Counted from the stretch's first letter, positions 7,583 through 15,803 are shown. The stretch: DNA of 43,846 nucleotides from Rickettsiales bacterium (GCA_029252805.1 JAQXAR010000013.1:1-43846); one strand, 5' to 3'. Translations and numbers: made by a program. The notes: generated from the sequence alone by a model not told the origin.

Positions 7583-8551
7583 TTACTTCTTCCAAGGGCT
7601 TTTGCTAGTCGACGCCGCGTCTGCTGTTTCCATCCGCACTTGATTAAACACCGACATTGCCTGTGCCACCATTGATCCTGCATCATTCGCATTGGCTGGC
7701 ATCAGAATCGTATTAGACTCTTTCGCCAAATTACCAAAGGCGGCGACATATTGCTCTGCTACTTTCAGTGCGACTGCGTCCGTTCCGCCCTTTTCGATAA
7801 TCGAACCGGCTACGACGCGGATACCTTCAGCCGTTGCAATCGCGACTTCTCTAATCGCTTCCGCCTCCCCTTGCGCACGGTTAATTTGGTCAATCTTTGA
7901 CGCTTCAGACTCTAGCACCACTTCCTGCTTTTGCGCTTCGGCGATATTGATTTGCGATTGTTGCTGGCCTTCTGAATCCAGAATCTCCGCACGTTTCTTA
8001 CGCTCTGCAGCCACTTGTAATTCCATCGCCTGCAAGACACTATGCGGCGGCGTAATATTACGAATCTCATAGCGCATACATTGGATGCCCCACGTTTGCG
8101 CCGCCTCGTTAATCGCATTGACGATATTCGCATTCAGCACTTCGCGCTCTTCAAAACATTGATCCAACGTCAGCTTACCAATTTCCGAACGCATGGTGGT
8201 TTGCGCCAACTGCGTCACCGCATAGATCGGGTTTGAAACGCCGTAACTCGCCTGTTTCGCATCGGTAATACGCGTATAGATCACGCCATCCATAATGAGC
8301 GTCACGTTATCACGCGTAATCGCCGTTTGTTCCTGCACATCATTGGCATACTCTTTTAACGAATGCTTGTAAGATACCCGATCCACAAACGGGATGAGTA
8401 TGTTCAAGCCCGCTATCAGATTCCGGTCGAATTTCCCTAAGCGCTCAACAATCCATGATTCTTGCTGTGGAACGATCTTGACGCCTTTCCAAACGATCAA
8501 TACCACACCAAAGGCGAGGGTTAAGCTTAGTACACTTGAGAAATCTAACAT
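7583..8551 (-). CDS. qmcA: SPFH/band 7 membrane protease-associated protein, QmcA-like
   Basis: The 322-residue protein has one N-terminal membrane segment (about 5-22) and an SPFH/band 7 domain starting with VPQQESWIVERLGKFDR. An Ala/Glu-rich coiled coil (about 180-245) follows, then a C-terminal region with AVALKVAEQYVAAFGNLA. This is the paraslipin/QmcA (YbbK) type, which forms large ring oligomers on the membrane and is linked to protein quality control. Its start codon overlaps the stop of the upstream nfeD gene by one base, the classic NfeD-SPFH pairing. The family call is firm; the physiological role in this organism is unknown. Confidence 0.88.
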   Translation of the reverse strand: MLDFSSVLSLTLAFGVVLIVWKGVKIVPQQESWIVERLGKFDRNLIAGLNILIPFVDRVSYKHSLKEYANDVQEQTAITRDNVTLIMDGVIYTRITDAKQASYGVSNPIYAVTQLAQTTMRSEIGKLTLDQCFEEREVLNANIVNAINEAAQTWGIQCMRYEIRNITPPHSVLQAMELQVAAERKKRAEILDSEGQQQSQINIAEAQKQEVVLESEASKIDQINRAQGEAEAIREVAIATAEGIRVVAGSIIEKGGTDAVALKVAEQYVAAFGNLAKESNTILMPANANDAGSMVAQAMSVFNQVRMETADAASTSKSPWKK

Positions 8552-9039
8552 TATTTTTCTTCCTTATTTGCGGGTGCAACGAGGAGCACCGTTCCTTTTA
8601 CATCTTGAATCAATACGGTCGCACCTTCGACTTGCTCCGATACTCCGTCAACTAACTTGGCTTTCATGGTCGTACCTGACCAACGCACTTGGCCCGTCTT
8701 ATCTGCCTGCAATCCACCTTCTAATACGATCACTTCATCGCCGACCATATTATTGAAACCATCCAGACCAGCATCCTTTTGTGCTTTCGAGCGCTGCATT
8801 GGCACCCAAAGCAAAATAGCCCACCCAACGGTCGCCGCAAAAAACCATGTCGTTTGTGTCCAGACCGTTTCAGCCCAGCCTAAATGTGCTAAAATAGCGG
8901 TTACAATCGCCGCTAAACCGGCAAATAAAAATCCAATACCCGAAGCTCCAAACGCCTCTAGCGCCAAAAGCATTGCCCCCAATGCCAACCAGAGATAAGG
9001 CGCATTGGCTAAAGTCATAATCATGTCCATGTCACGCAT
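8551..9039 (-). CDS. NfeD-like membrane protein
   Basis: The 162-residue protein has three hydrophobic segments (about 13-28, 34-52 and 63-80). A soluble C-terminal OB-fold domain follows, with the characteristic GDEVIVLEGGL and TGQVRWSGTTMKAK stretch. This is the short NfeD (YbbJ-like) form without a protease domain, which acts with a cognate SPFH protein at the inner membrane. The SPFH gene follows with a one-base overlap. Several Met codons occur in the first ten residues, so the exact start could be a few codons later. Confidence 0.85.
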   Translation of the reverse strand: MRDMDMIMTLANAPYLWLALGAMLLALEAFGASGIGFLFAGLAAIVTAILAHLGWAETVWTQTTWFFAATVGWAILLWVPMQRSKAQKDAGLDGFNNMVGDEVIVLEGGLQADKTGQVRWSGTTMKAKLVDGVSEQVEGATVLIQDVKGTVLLVAPANKEEK

Positions 9040-9128
9040 TATGCGAGCCCTGACCTATTTAGCAACCGAATATGGAGAACTGAACAGTTAAGGATGACAA
9101 ACTTTAGCTGATTGCGTAAATTTAAATC

Positions 9129-10001
9129 ATGCTAACCCGGATCCCCAAAGCCCTCGCGAAAGCGACCGAGCATACGGTCATTACCCATGATGGTATTGAG
9201 CATGCCGGCTATCTCTCTTTTATGGGGCTTCTTTCACTTTTTCCGTTTTTGGTATTTTTAGTGGCACTCGCCGGTGTGTTTGGCGATGGCGCATTGGGCC
9301 GCGATTTTATCCTACTCATTCGCGATACCTTACCTGCCGACGCCGTAGCCGCCCTACTTCCGCGTATTGATGAAATCGTCGATGGCCCACCGCGCGGCCT
9401 GCTCACCATCTCGATGCTCGCGGCGCTCTGGACCGCTTCCAGCGCTGTCGAAGGCTACCGCACTGTGCTGAATCGCGCTTACCGTGTAGGAACGCCGCCT
9501 GCCTATGTTTGGCGCCGCCTATGGTCAATTGGCCAACTGCTCATCTTCACGGCATTGATTATGCTGGGCATGGGGGCGATGTTTGTGGCTCCAAGCGTGA
9601 TTGGTTGGGCAGAAGGAATGACCGGTGTTGGCATCTATGAAAATCTCGGCCACAATCTCCAATTCTATTCTGGTGTGATGATGCTCTTTTTGGTTATGCT
9701 CGCTTATCATTCACTGCCCAACATTAAGCAGAATCTCGCGGCCGTATTGCCCGGTGCACTGCTGACCATTTTACTTTGGACACTTGCCGTTAAAGGTTTA
9801 CGCCTCTACTTAAGCAGCTTTGATCAAGTCACGCTTATCTATGGTTCTCTGGGCGGTGTGATCGCGGCCCTGCTCTTCTTTTACATCATCAATGTCATCT
9901 TCATCTTCGGCGCTGAATTTAACTACCAGCTCCTCAAAGCTGCCGGCAGCCACGTAGAAAAAAAAAGAAGCAACTCCAGAAGGCGTGGAACCAGATTCTG
10001 A
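9129..10001 (+). CDS. YihY/BrkB family inner membrane protein
   Basis: The 290-residue protein has about six membrane segments and the family signatures. These are the AGYLSFMGLLSLFPFLVFLVA start of the first helix, LWTASSAVEGYRTVLNRAY in the middle, and YGSLGGVIAALLFFYIINVIFIFGAEFNY near the end. The tail is short and basic. Family members (once mis-annotated as RNase BN) are integral membrane proteins of uncertain function, possibly transporters. The gene is divergent from nfeD with 89 bp between them and is followed by ndk. Confidence 0.88.
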   Translation: MLTRIPKALAKATEHTVITHDGIEHAGYLSFMGLLSLFPFLVFLVALAGVFGDGALGRDFILLIRDTLPADAVAALLPRIDEIVDGPPRGLLTISMLAALWTASSAVEGYRTVLNRAYRVGTPPAYVWRRLWSIGQLLIFTALIMLGMGAMFVAPSVIGWAEGMTGVGIYENLGHNLQFYSGVMMLFLVMLAYHSLPNIKQNLAAVLPGALLTILLWTLAVKGLRLYLSSFDQVTLIYGSLGGVIAALLFFYIINVIFIFGAEFNYQLLKAAGSHVEKKRSNSRRRGTRF

Positions 10002-10018
10002 AGATCGTTAAGAGTCGC

Positions 10019-10046
10019 TTGCAATCATTGTTTGCCATGCTATAAG
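10019..10046 (+). promoter_or_regulatory. Probable promoter of ndk
   Basis: TTGCAA (10019-10024) and TATAAG (10041-10046) are 16 bp apart, 34 bp ahead of the ndk start. The -10 box matches the consensus at five of six positions. Confidence 0.5.
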
Positions 10047-10080
10047 CCCCGCAAGAAACAACCCAAATTAGGAGCTTCAC

Positions 10081-10503
10081 ATGTCTATTCAACGTACTTT
10101 CTCAATCATCAAACCTGATGCAACTCGCCGTAACTTAACCGGTGCTATCACTCAACGTTTTGAAGAAAACGGTCTCCGCATTGTTGCTTCAAAGCGCATT
10201 CACATGACTGACGTCCAAGCCGGCGGCTTCTACGAAGTGCACAAAGAACGTCCATTCTACAACGACCTTGTTGCATTCATGACCTCTGGCCCCGTTGTCG
10301 TTCAAGTTCTTGAAGGCGAAAATGCAGTTCTTAAAAACCGCGAAATCATGGGCGCAACTAACCCTGAAGATGCTGATGCTGGCACGATCCGTAAAGACTT
10401 CGCTGAAAGCATCGAAGCAAACAGCGTGCACGGTTCTGATTCAGAAGAAAATGCTGGAATCGAAATTAAATATTTCTTCAACGACAATGAACTCGTTGGT
10501 TAA
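10081..10503 (+). CDS. ndk: Nucleoside diphosphate kinase
   Basis: Ndk transfers the gamma phosphate from ATP to other NDPs through a phosphohistidine. The 140-residue protein is full length and begins [18 protein letters not shown]. The active-site His is in [12 protein letters not shown] (His at about 117), followed by the Ser/Asp pair typical of the family. GAGGAGCTTC-like sequence (AGGAG) lies upstream of the ATG. It has its own promoter and a strong terminator, so it is probably a single-gene unit. Confidence 0.97.
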   Translation: MSIQRTFSIIKPDATRRNLTGAITQRFEENGLRIVASKRIHMTDVQAGGFYEVHKERPFYNDLVAFMTSGPVVVQVLEGENAVLKNREIMGATNPEDADAGTIRKDFAESIEANSVHGSDSEENAGIEIKYFFNDNELVG

Positions 10504-10529
10504 TTCAAGCCCAACCAAATTTGATCCGA

Positions 10530-10567
10530 AACAACCCCGCCTGTACAAACAAGTGGGGTTGTTTTTT
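10530..10567 (+). terminator. Rho-independent terminator of ndk
   Basis: AACAACCCC (10530-10538) pairs perfectly with GGGGTTGTT (10555-10563) across a 16-base loop, and the run of T continues to 10567. It lies 27 bp after the ndk stop. Confidence 0.88.
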
Positions 10568-10720
10568 AGGCCTCGCTTTCTAGAGTCGAATCCAAAGAAA
10601 GAGAGCGGTATTGGCAACGCCATTATTAGCCTTGAAGATAATAGCCGCCTCAAAGGCTTTGCAAAAATAGCCGAAGGAAGTTTCATTTTTGATGACCTAG
10701 GGGGGGGGCTGATCTAAGCA

Positions 10721-10748
10721 TTGACCTTTTTAAACCCATGCGTATAGT
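10721..10748 (+). promoter_or_regulatory. Promoter of tRNA-Leu
   Basis: TTGACC (10721-10726) and TATAGT (10743-10748), 16 bp apart, sit 22 bp before the tRNA 5' end. A run of nine G (10700-10708) lies just upstream. Spacing and box quality suit a stable RNA gene. Confidence 0.6.
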
Positions 10749-10769
10749 GCGGATCTATCTTATTGGTGT

Positions 10770-10854
10770 GCCTCAGTGGCGGAATTGGTAGACGCGCCGG
10801 ATTCAAAATCCGGTTCTTCACGGAGTGTGGGTTCGATTCCCTCCTGAGGCACCA
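10770..10854 (+). tRNA. tRNA-Leu (anticodon CAA)
   Basis: The 85-base gene folds as a class II tRNA. The acceptor stem pairs GCCTCAG with CTGAGGC, followed by discriminator A and an encoded CCA. The D-arm region is TGGCGGAATTGGTAGACGC. The anticodon stem CCGGA/TCCGG encloses TTCAAAA, giving anticodon CAA. A variable arm follows, then the T arm with GTTCGATTCC. Its 3' end is the integration target of the adjacent integrase. Confidence 0.96.
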
Positions 10855-10857
10855 TTA
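10837..10857 (+). repeat. attL-like core in the tRNA-Leu 3' end
   Basis: TTCCCTCCTGAGGCACCATTA covers the T arm, acceptor end and CCA. It recurs at 12695-12714 with one G missing. This is the expected crossover region of a P4-type integrase that restores the tRNA on insertion. Confidence 0.7.
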
Positions 10858-11009
10858 GACTTTCCCAGCAGTTCCGTAAAATCCTTTTAAAGCGCTGCAG
10901 TTATAAGCCGTAGCTCATTTCTTAGTCCACCAAGATACGACAGTTTCCACTAGAAGCCAGAATAAAAGTGGGGTACATATATGGGGTACAAAAGGAAAGT
11001 ACCCCTGTA

Positions 11010-12197
11010 ATGCTGACTGCCAAACAAATTGAAAATGCTGAAATCAAAGATAAGCCCTACAAATTGTTTGATAGCGATGGGCTATATGTTCTCATCAGGT
11101 CTAAGAAATCTAAATATTTGCGTTATAAGTATCGCTTTCAAAATAAGGAAAAGCTCTACGCGCTAGGAGTTTGGGGTGAGTTAAGCCTTAGTGATGCTCG
11201 TAAAAAGCGGGATGAGGTCAAAGTATTATTGAAGCAGGGAATTGATCCTAATCAGCATAAAAAACAAAGTGAATTAGCCGCCACAATTGCCGCAGATAAT
11301 ACTTTTGAGGCAATTGCACGTGAATGGCATAAGCTTAATACGAAAAGATGGACAGAAGGCCACGCCAGTAAAATATTGCGTAGATTGGAGCTCCATTTAT
11401 TTCCTGCCATAGGCCAGCGCCCTATCACTGAGATAAAAACACCTGAAGTTTTGCACCTCATACGTCAAGTTGAAAAGAGGGGCACTACAGAAGTAACCAA
11501 AAGAATCTCTCAGCTTGCTAACTCTACCTTCACATATGCTATTCAAACAGGCCGCGCAGAATATAACCCTGCTCAGGCTTTGCGAGGGGCATTAGAGCCC
11601 CATGAAGTAGAGCATTATCCAACTATCCATGCTGATGAGTTACCTAAATTTTTTAGAGACTTAAAATCTTCATCTTCTAGCAACCTCACAAAGCTGGCAA
11701 TGAAGATCACGATGCATACCCTTTTACGCCCCGCTGAGTTGAGAAAATCTCAGTGGGATTACATAGACTACGAAAACAAGCAGTGGTGCATCCCTGCTGA
11801 ATTGATGAAAATGAAACGCCCCCATACTGTGCCATTATCAAGTCAGGTACTGGAGTTGTTAGACCAAGCTAAAGCACAATCGGATGGCGGCCCGTATATC
11901 TTTCCTTCTCAAGCACGAACTAAAAATCCAATGATGAGCGAAGCTGCTGTTACTAATATGCTAAAAACCATGGATTACCATGGAATAATGTCATGGCATG
12001 GCTGCCGTGCATTAGGCTCTACCACCTTACGCGAAATAGGGAATTTTGATGATCTAGTCGTAGAGAAGCAGTTGGCGCATAAAGACCAAAACCAATCGCG
12101 CAGCCCTTACAACAGAGCTGAGTATATAAACCAGCGCGCAGCAATGATGCAGTGGTGGAGTAACTTTTTAGAGAAAGCAGAAAGACAAACTGCTTAA
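11010..12197 (+). CDS. P4-type tyrosine integrase
   Basis: The 395-residue protein has the N-terminal DUF4102 arm-binding domain (LTAKQIENAEIKDKPYKLFDSDGLYV, with ALGVWGELSLSDARKK at about 65). A SAM-like core-binding domain (about 100-200) and a tyrosine recombinase catalytic domain follow. Catalytic residues visible are Arg in LLRPAELRKSQW, HGCRAL (the His-x-x-Arg box) and LAHKDQN. The usual nucleophile Tyr is probably in RSPYNRAEY. The ATG at 11010 is chosen because the family starts there and AAGGAAAG lies about 10 bp upstream; an in-frame GTG at 10968 is less likely. It starts 156 bp after the tRNA-Leu gene, the arrangement typical of islands that insert at tRNA 3' ends. Confidence 0.92.
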   Translation: MLTAKQIENAEIKDKPYKLFDSDGLYVLIRSKKSKYLRYKYRFQNKEKLYALGVWGELSLSDARKKRDEVKVLLKQGIDPNQHKKQSELAATIAADNTFEAIAREWHKLNTKRWTEGHASKILRRLELHLFPAIGQRPITEIKTPEVLHLIRQVEKRGTTEVTKRISQLANSTFTYAIQTGRAEYNPAQALRGALEPHEVEHYPTIHADELPKFFRDLKSSSSSNLTKLAMKITMHTLLRPAELRKSQWDYIDYENKQWCIPAELMKMKRPHTVPLSSQVLELLDQAKAQSDGGPYIFPSQARTKNPMMSEAAVTNMLKTMDYHGIMSWHGCRALGSTTLREIGNFDDLVVEKQLAHKDQNQSRSPYNRAEYINQRAAMMQWWSNFLEKAERQTA

Positions 12198-12694
12198 CAT
12201 GAAAGAAAATACCGATAGGCGTTTGGTACACACTGGAATTTAGCAATCGTGAGAAATCTACGGTGCTAGGGTTCACTGCTTGGCTTTTGGCATATTCTTC
12301 ACATTTGAGAATCGCTTGCCCCTTAACTGCCTAGTGTGCGCCGTATATCATGCACTCTAAGATTTCCGCCTTAATATACACTTCCATGCACTTAAAAAAA
12401 GCCAACCACTATTAGGGCTCAGGCAAAATGTGTTAATTTAAATTATTACTTATACTGTTTGCAGGCAAAGAGCAGGCGGAATATTCGTTAATTATTGACA
12501 ATGAAAAACCAATTATCAGGGCAAGAGCAGGGTGAAATTCTGAGTTTGTTAATTTTTTGTGCGAAGATTCTAATTTAGCTTTCAGACTATATTATAGTCT
12601 AGCAAAATGCTAAGTGGGGTACATTGCTGGGGTATATTATCTATAATTGATATTAATAGATATTTATTATCAATATCTTATTGCTTTTATATTG
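12198..12694. other. Non-coding interior of the mini-island
   Basis: Between the integrase and the right att copy I see no intact gene. On the minus strand at about 12215-12390 there are short open stretches (for example one containing KCEEYAKSQAVNPSTV) broken by a stop, which may be a relic of a small regulator, but this is weak. Two similar segments, GGCAAAGAGCAGGCGGAATATTC (from 12464) and GGGCAAGAGCAGGGTGAAATTC (from 12519), are possible integrase or excisionase arm sites. A GTGGGGTACA stretch near 12613 echoes the one at 10968 upstream of the integrase. Confidence 0.5.
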
Positions 12695-12714
12695 TTCCCT
12701 CCTGAGCACCATTA
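12695..12714 (+). repeat. attR-like partial copy of the tRNA-Leu 3' end
   Basis: TTCCCTCCTGAGCACCATTA repeats the end of the tRNA gene but lacks one G of the acceptor stem. The similarity extends weakly beyond (ACTTTTCCAG compared with GACTTTCCCAG). It closes a 1.86-kb segment holding only the integrase and lies 153 bp ahead of a relic of a second integrase. Confidence 0.65.
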
Positions 12715-12867
12715 ACTTTTCCAGAATACTCCGCATTCATCCAGACCCCCAAGAAAATAGGCGGCTTACAGCCTAGGATCGTTTCCCAATACTTCCTCAT
12801 ATCTCCAGTGGAATCCGACACATTTTTGGGATATAAATCGAGAGTATAAAACAAATACACCCCAGAT

Positions 12868-12960
12868 ATGCTGACACCTCTCGAAATCAAGAATGCCTAA
12901 ATCAAAAAGTAAGCCTTACAAAATGTATGATGGTGAGGGGCCATCCCTAGAACGGTGGCA
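12868..12960 (+). pseudogene. Decayed 5' end of a second P4-type integrase
   Basis: The text ATGCTGACACCTCTCGAAATCAAGAATGCC encodes MLTPLEIKNA, parallel to the intact integrase start MLTAKQIENA. A stop follows at once. After a one-base frameshift the reading continues as SKPYKMYDGEGPSL, parallel to DKPYKLFDSDGLYV in the intact gene. Similarity then fades. The ATG lies 154 bp after the end of the degraded tRNA copy, nearly the same as the 156-bp gap between the real tRNA and the intact integrase, so this is the relic of an earlier, related insertion in tandem. Confidence 0.75.
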
Positions 12961-12985
12961 TTAGATTTGCATACAGGAACGTGGT

Positions 12986-13279
12986 TTAACCTGACGATTT
13001 GTGACAATCGCCTTGTTCAAGAGTTGATTTCTTGCGTCTTATCGTATCGTTTTCTTTAACTTTAAGGGGCGCTTCACCCGCTCCTAGTTTTTTAACGCTT
13101 ATGACGGTGAATTCAAGAAAACCTTCTATCCCGATCAACTGCGCGATAATTTCCTGTTCGCCAATTTTATCAGGCTTGCCGCGCGGCTTATTGGGAGAGG
13201 CCCATATAGGTTCATTCCATCGCAAGGTGTCGCCAATTTCTGGCTGAGGACATAGAACCCATTCTTGCGTTTCGACCAC
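12986..13279 (-). CDS. Small hypothetical protein (97 aa)
   Basis: A GTG start at 13279 gives 97 residues beginning VVETQEWVLCPQPEIGDTLRWNEPIWA. The middle (IGEQEIIAQLIGIEGFLEFTVISVKKL) looks like a compact beta-rich fold; the tail is charged. No signal peptide or membrane segment is seen. I do not recognise the family. Its start lies 2 bp after the stop of the 33-residue gene upstream, with AAGG before it, so the two are probably translated together. An in-frame ATG at 13354 would overlap that gene almost completely and give an Arg-rich start, which I consider the wrong choice. Confidence 0.5.
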   Translation of the reverse strand: MVETQEWVLCPQPEIGDTLRWNEPIWASPNKPRGKPDKIGEQEIIAQLIGIEGFLEFTVISVKKLGAGEAPLKVKENDTIRRKKSTLEQGDCHKSSG

Positions 13280-13280
13280 C

Positions 13281-13382
13281 CTACTTACCTTGTTTCTTTT
13301 CTCGCTTGAGAGCCTTCTTCTCCGCAGCAGTACGGGTAGGTTCCTTTTTAACATTCTTCTTTGAATCTTGTGATTTAGCCAT
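13281..13382 (-). CDS. Lys-rich mini-protein (33 aa)
   Basis: ATG at 13382 with a strong GGAGAT ribosome site 8 bp upstream opens a 33-codon frame. It encodes MAKSQDSKKNVKKEP followed by TRTAAEKKALKREKKQGK. It is highly basic (about 13 Lys/Arg) and likely helical. Very short MAKSQ...KKEP...EKKAAKK-type proteins recur as unnamed genes in proteobacteria, as far as I recall. It may bind nucleic acid, but this is a guess from composition. It appears to be the first gene of a two-gene unit with the 97-residue protein. Confidence 0.6.
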   Translation of the reverse strand: MAKSQDSKKNVKKEPTRTAAEKKALKREKKQGK

Positions 13383-13464
13383 AATATTTATCTCCTAATA
13401 AAATAAGAATTGCATAGACATAATATACTAACAAGCTCCACCCTCCTATGTCACTCTATTTCAC

Positions 13465-13640
13465 CTATCAGCATCATTGATTGCCGTATGAATCACAGCT
13501 TGTGGTGAAAAGGCATTAAAGGCAAAAGCGAAGGGGACGCCAACTTTGACTGTCGCCGGTATCACCGCCTACGCGTGCATAGGCAGAAAATGCACCCAGC
13601 ACTTTGCGCGCTATCGCTTCACTATCAATGCTTGAGTGAT
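13465..13640 (-). pseudogene. Possible frameshifted gene relic, family unknown
   Basis: On the minus strand a stretch reads SIDSEAIARKVLGAFSAYARVG. After a shift of frame near 13560 it continues as VIPATVKVGVPFAFAFNAFSPQAV and ends in TGA. Both halves have protein-like composition, while no intact frame spans them. I do not recognise the family. The remaining sequence up to the ydbH start holds no gene. Confidence 0.3.
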
Positions 13641-13675
13641 TTCCCTTTGATGCTCAAAGCTGTATAAAGGTGATG

Positions 13676-15625
13676 ATGAAATTTCTGAAATATATCGGCA
13701 TGATCGCCCTGTTACTGGGAATCGGCGGGGCCCTTTGCTTTATGTTTTTGCCTTGGCAAAATTGGGCACAAGAGTGGATCAGTCAACGCCTGCGCGCGCA
13801 GGGAATTCCTATCACTCAGTTACACCTTAAAGATATCACGCTCACACATGCCGATTTCTCTGACATCCGCTTAGAAATGGGTACGCCATTGGTTATCCCC
13901 ACCTTACGCATTGAATATACCAAAGATAATCTGTTCGAGCAGAAGCTAGACCATGTAGAGTTGCGAGGCATTGACTATCAGTTTGATCTTCCCGCACCCT
14001 CGGAGGGAAAGGAGCACGCGATTATGCTTCCTGCTCCCGCTTTATTACGACAGTTGCCAGTTGAACATATTACCGTGGCAGATAGCCGCATTCGGGTCAT
14101 CAATGATTCGCTCAATATCAGCCTTCCCTTTGACGCCGAGATATCACGTAGCGGCAAGGTTATGTTGAGCGTAAAAGGCAAAGAAGCTAAGGCAACCTTA
14201 GGCAAACAAGACAAGGTAGCAGCACATAACTGGCAGCTTAATGTCAGCGCAAAAGAGGAGGAGTGGCATGTTGCGATGGACGTCGGATCTCTTGATCTTA
14301 AACTTGCCACTCCTGTCGCAAAGCAAGCCCCTGCGCAGGGCAAAGACCCCTCTATCTTACGGTTACCAGAAGTCCGTAATGTCGAAATGACTGCCTTGAA
14401 TTTCTCTCATGTGAACCTAGATTATACTACCCCTGAGTATCATGTCATAACCGTTCTGGCGGCGAATCTAGCACCTGACGGAAAAAGTCTAAGCATCAAA
14501 GGAAAAACGTCTTCTATTACCTCACCAACAGAAGCGATTACATTGCCGGATTGGCACGCTAAAGTGATCTGGCCAAAACAAGAGATTAGAGTGCAAAAAA
14601 TAGTTGTGAATGGCGCCTCTATCGCCTTGCAGAGTGAAAATACGAAACCAAGCACGCTCGCCTATCCATTGCCAAAACAACTGACCAGACTTCCCCTCGA
14701 CAGTTTACGCTTTCGCAATAGCACCCTCATGGCCGGTTTTTCAGATGGAAACTTCACGACTACATTTGATGGGGAATTGTACACTTCCCCTACCCCCTCT
14801 ATAAAAATAGAGGCCAAGCAGGGTGCATTGACACTTGCCAAGGCACATTATCAGCTAGTAGGACTGAGCACGCAACTGAAGGCAGTAAAGAACCACTGGA
14901 AAATCACAGCAGATATACAGACGATTTCCAGCAACCCTAAAGAAGAGAAACTCTGGCTCCCCTTGTCCATTAAGGCAAATGGGAAGATATTTGCGGATAA
15001 GATTACGGTTAGCGCAAAAGCCAAACATCCAGAATTTAGCGTGAACAGCGATGCCTCTTACAATGGCTTAAAAACGGAATTACTGGCACCAACACTGACT
15101 CTTGCTGGAGGAAAAATATTTACCTCTCATATTGACCTGAGCGAAGAAGACATTTCGTCAAAAATAACATTCAACAATGTTTCACTTGAAGCGCTGCTTC
15201 AGCTCGTCCTTAAAGATGAGAAATCGGTTCACGCAACGGGGCGTTTATCGGGCATCGTGCCAGTGCGCTACCATAAAGGGAAGCTGGAACTTGGTAGCGG
15301 AAAATTAGAGAGCACGACATCTGGATTACTGTCACTGGGCGAAGAGCATTTAGGGATATTGCCTCAAAATATTGAGCAGACAAGGCAGGTTGCGCAATTG
15401 CTCAAGCATTTTGAATATAATAGCCTTGAACTAACAACCGACCAAGAACACGAAAAACTCGCCCTGAAAGTGGCCCTGAAAGGACGAAACCCACAGGTTT
15501 ATGACGGCGCAGAAGTGCATTTAAATATCAATTTACGCGGAGATGTGCTAGAAACACTCTCCTCAGCTTTAGGTTTATATGATTTGCCAGAGCGCTATTT
15601 GAAAGGGACTGCTAATGCTCGTTAA
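13676..15625 (+). CDS. ydbH: YdbH family AsmA-like protein
   Basis: The protein of about 649 residues has an N-terminal membrane anchor (about 5-24) followed by a long beta-rich periplasmic region. Family cues are SQRLRAQGIPITQLHLKDITLTHADFSDI and LELGSGKLESTTSGLLSLG near residue 545. In E. coli YdbH is one of three AsmA-like bridges (with TamB and YhdP) thought to move phospholipids to the outer membrane. It is shorter than the E. coli protein (879 aa), so the bridge may have fewer repeats. ATG at 13676 has AAAGG 5 bp upstream; GTG at 13670 and ATG at 13673 are in-frame alternatives. The end overlaps ynbE by 11 bp. The ydbH-ynbE-ydbL gene order strongly supports the call. Confidence 0.85.
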   Translation: MKFLKYIGMIALLLGIGGALCFMFLPWQNWAQEWISQRLRAQGIPITQLHLKDITLTHADFSDIRLEMGTPLVIPTLRIEYTKDNLFEQKLDHVELRGIDYQFDLPAPSEGKEHAIMLPAPALLRQLPVEHITVADSRIRVINDSLNISLPFDAEISRSGKVMLSVKGKEAKATLGKQDKVAAHNWQLNVSAKEEEWHVAMDVGSLDLKLATPVAKQAPAQGKDPSILRLPEVRNVEMTALNFSHVNLDYTTPEYHVITVLAANLAPDGKSLSIKGKTSSITSPTEAITLPDWHAKVIWPKQEIRVQKIVVNGASIALQSENTKPSTLAYPLPKQLTRLPLDSLRFRNSTLMAGFSDGNFTTTFDGELYTSPTPSIKIEAKQGALTLAKAHYQLVGLSTQLKAVKNHWKITADIQTISSNPKEEKLWLPLSIKANGKIFADKITVSAKAKHPEFSVNSDASYNGLKTELLAPTLTLAGGKIFTSHIDLSEEDISSKITFNNVSLEALLQLVLKDEKSVHATGRLSGIVPVRYHKGKLELGSGKLESTTSGLLSLGEEHLGILPQNIEQTRQVAQLLKHFEYNSLELTTDQEHEKLALKVALKGRNPQVYDGAEVHLNINLRGDVLETLSSALGLYDLPERYLKGTANAR

Positions 15626-15803
15626 AATTTCCAGTATGATGTTACTTTTTGCTCTGACGACGGCCTGCACCCAGCATGAAGTCAAGATACAGGCACCTGA
15701 TAAGCCCATTGAAATTAATCTAAACATCAACATAGATCATCGCGTAAAAGTCGAAATCGAAAAAGACCTCGATAAAGCGATGGGTAATTCCAGTATTTTC
15801 TAA
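15615..15803 (+). CDS. ynbE: YnbE family outer-membrane lipoprotein
   Basis: The 62-residue protein has a short signal peptide with lipobox LTTAC (Cys at about 18). A mature part of about 44 residues follows, with the family motif PDKPIEINLNINIDHRVKVEIEKD. YnbE lipoproteins are reported to join the C-terminal end of YdbH to complete the bridge to the outer membrane. The start lies inside the end of ydbH, and ydbL follows 18 bp later. Confidence 0.9.
   Translation: MLVKISSMMLLFALTTACTQHEVKIQAPDKPIEINLNINIDHRVKVEIEKDLDKAMGNSSIF

Noticed and set aside
10568-10717. Plus-strand frame after ndk ending in EDNSRLKGFAKIAEGSFIFDDLGGGLI, and the opposing minus-strand frame
   Set aside because: It overlaps the ndk terminator and ndk itself in another frame, has no start of its own, and ends in a G run; most likely chance.
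12687-12890. 67-codon minus-strand frame over the attR copy
   Set aside because: It runs through the tRNA-derived repeat and the decayed integrase start, so a real gene is unlikely.
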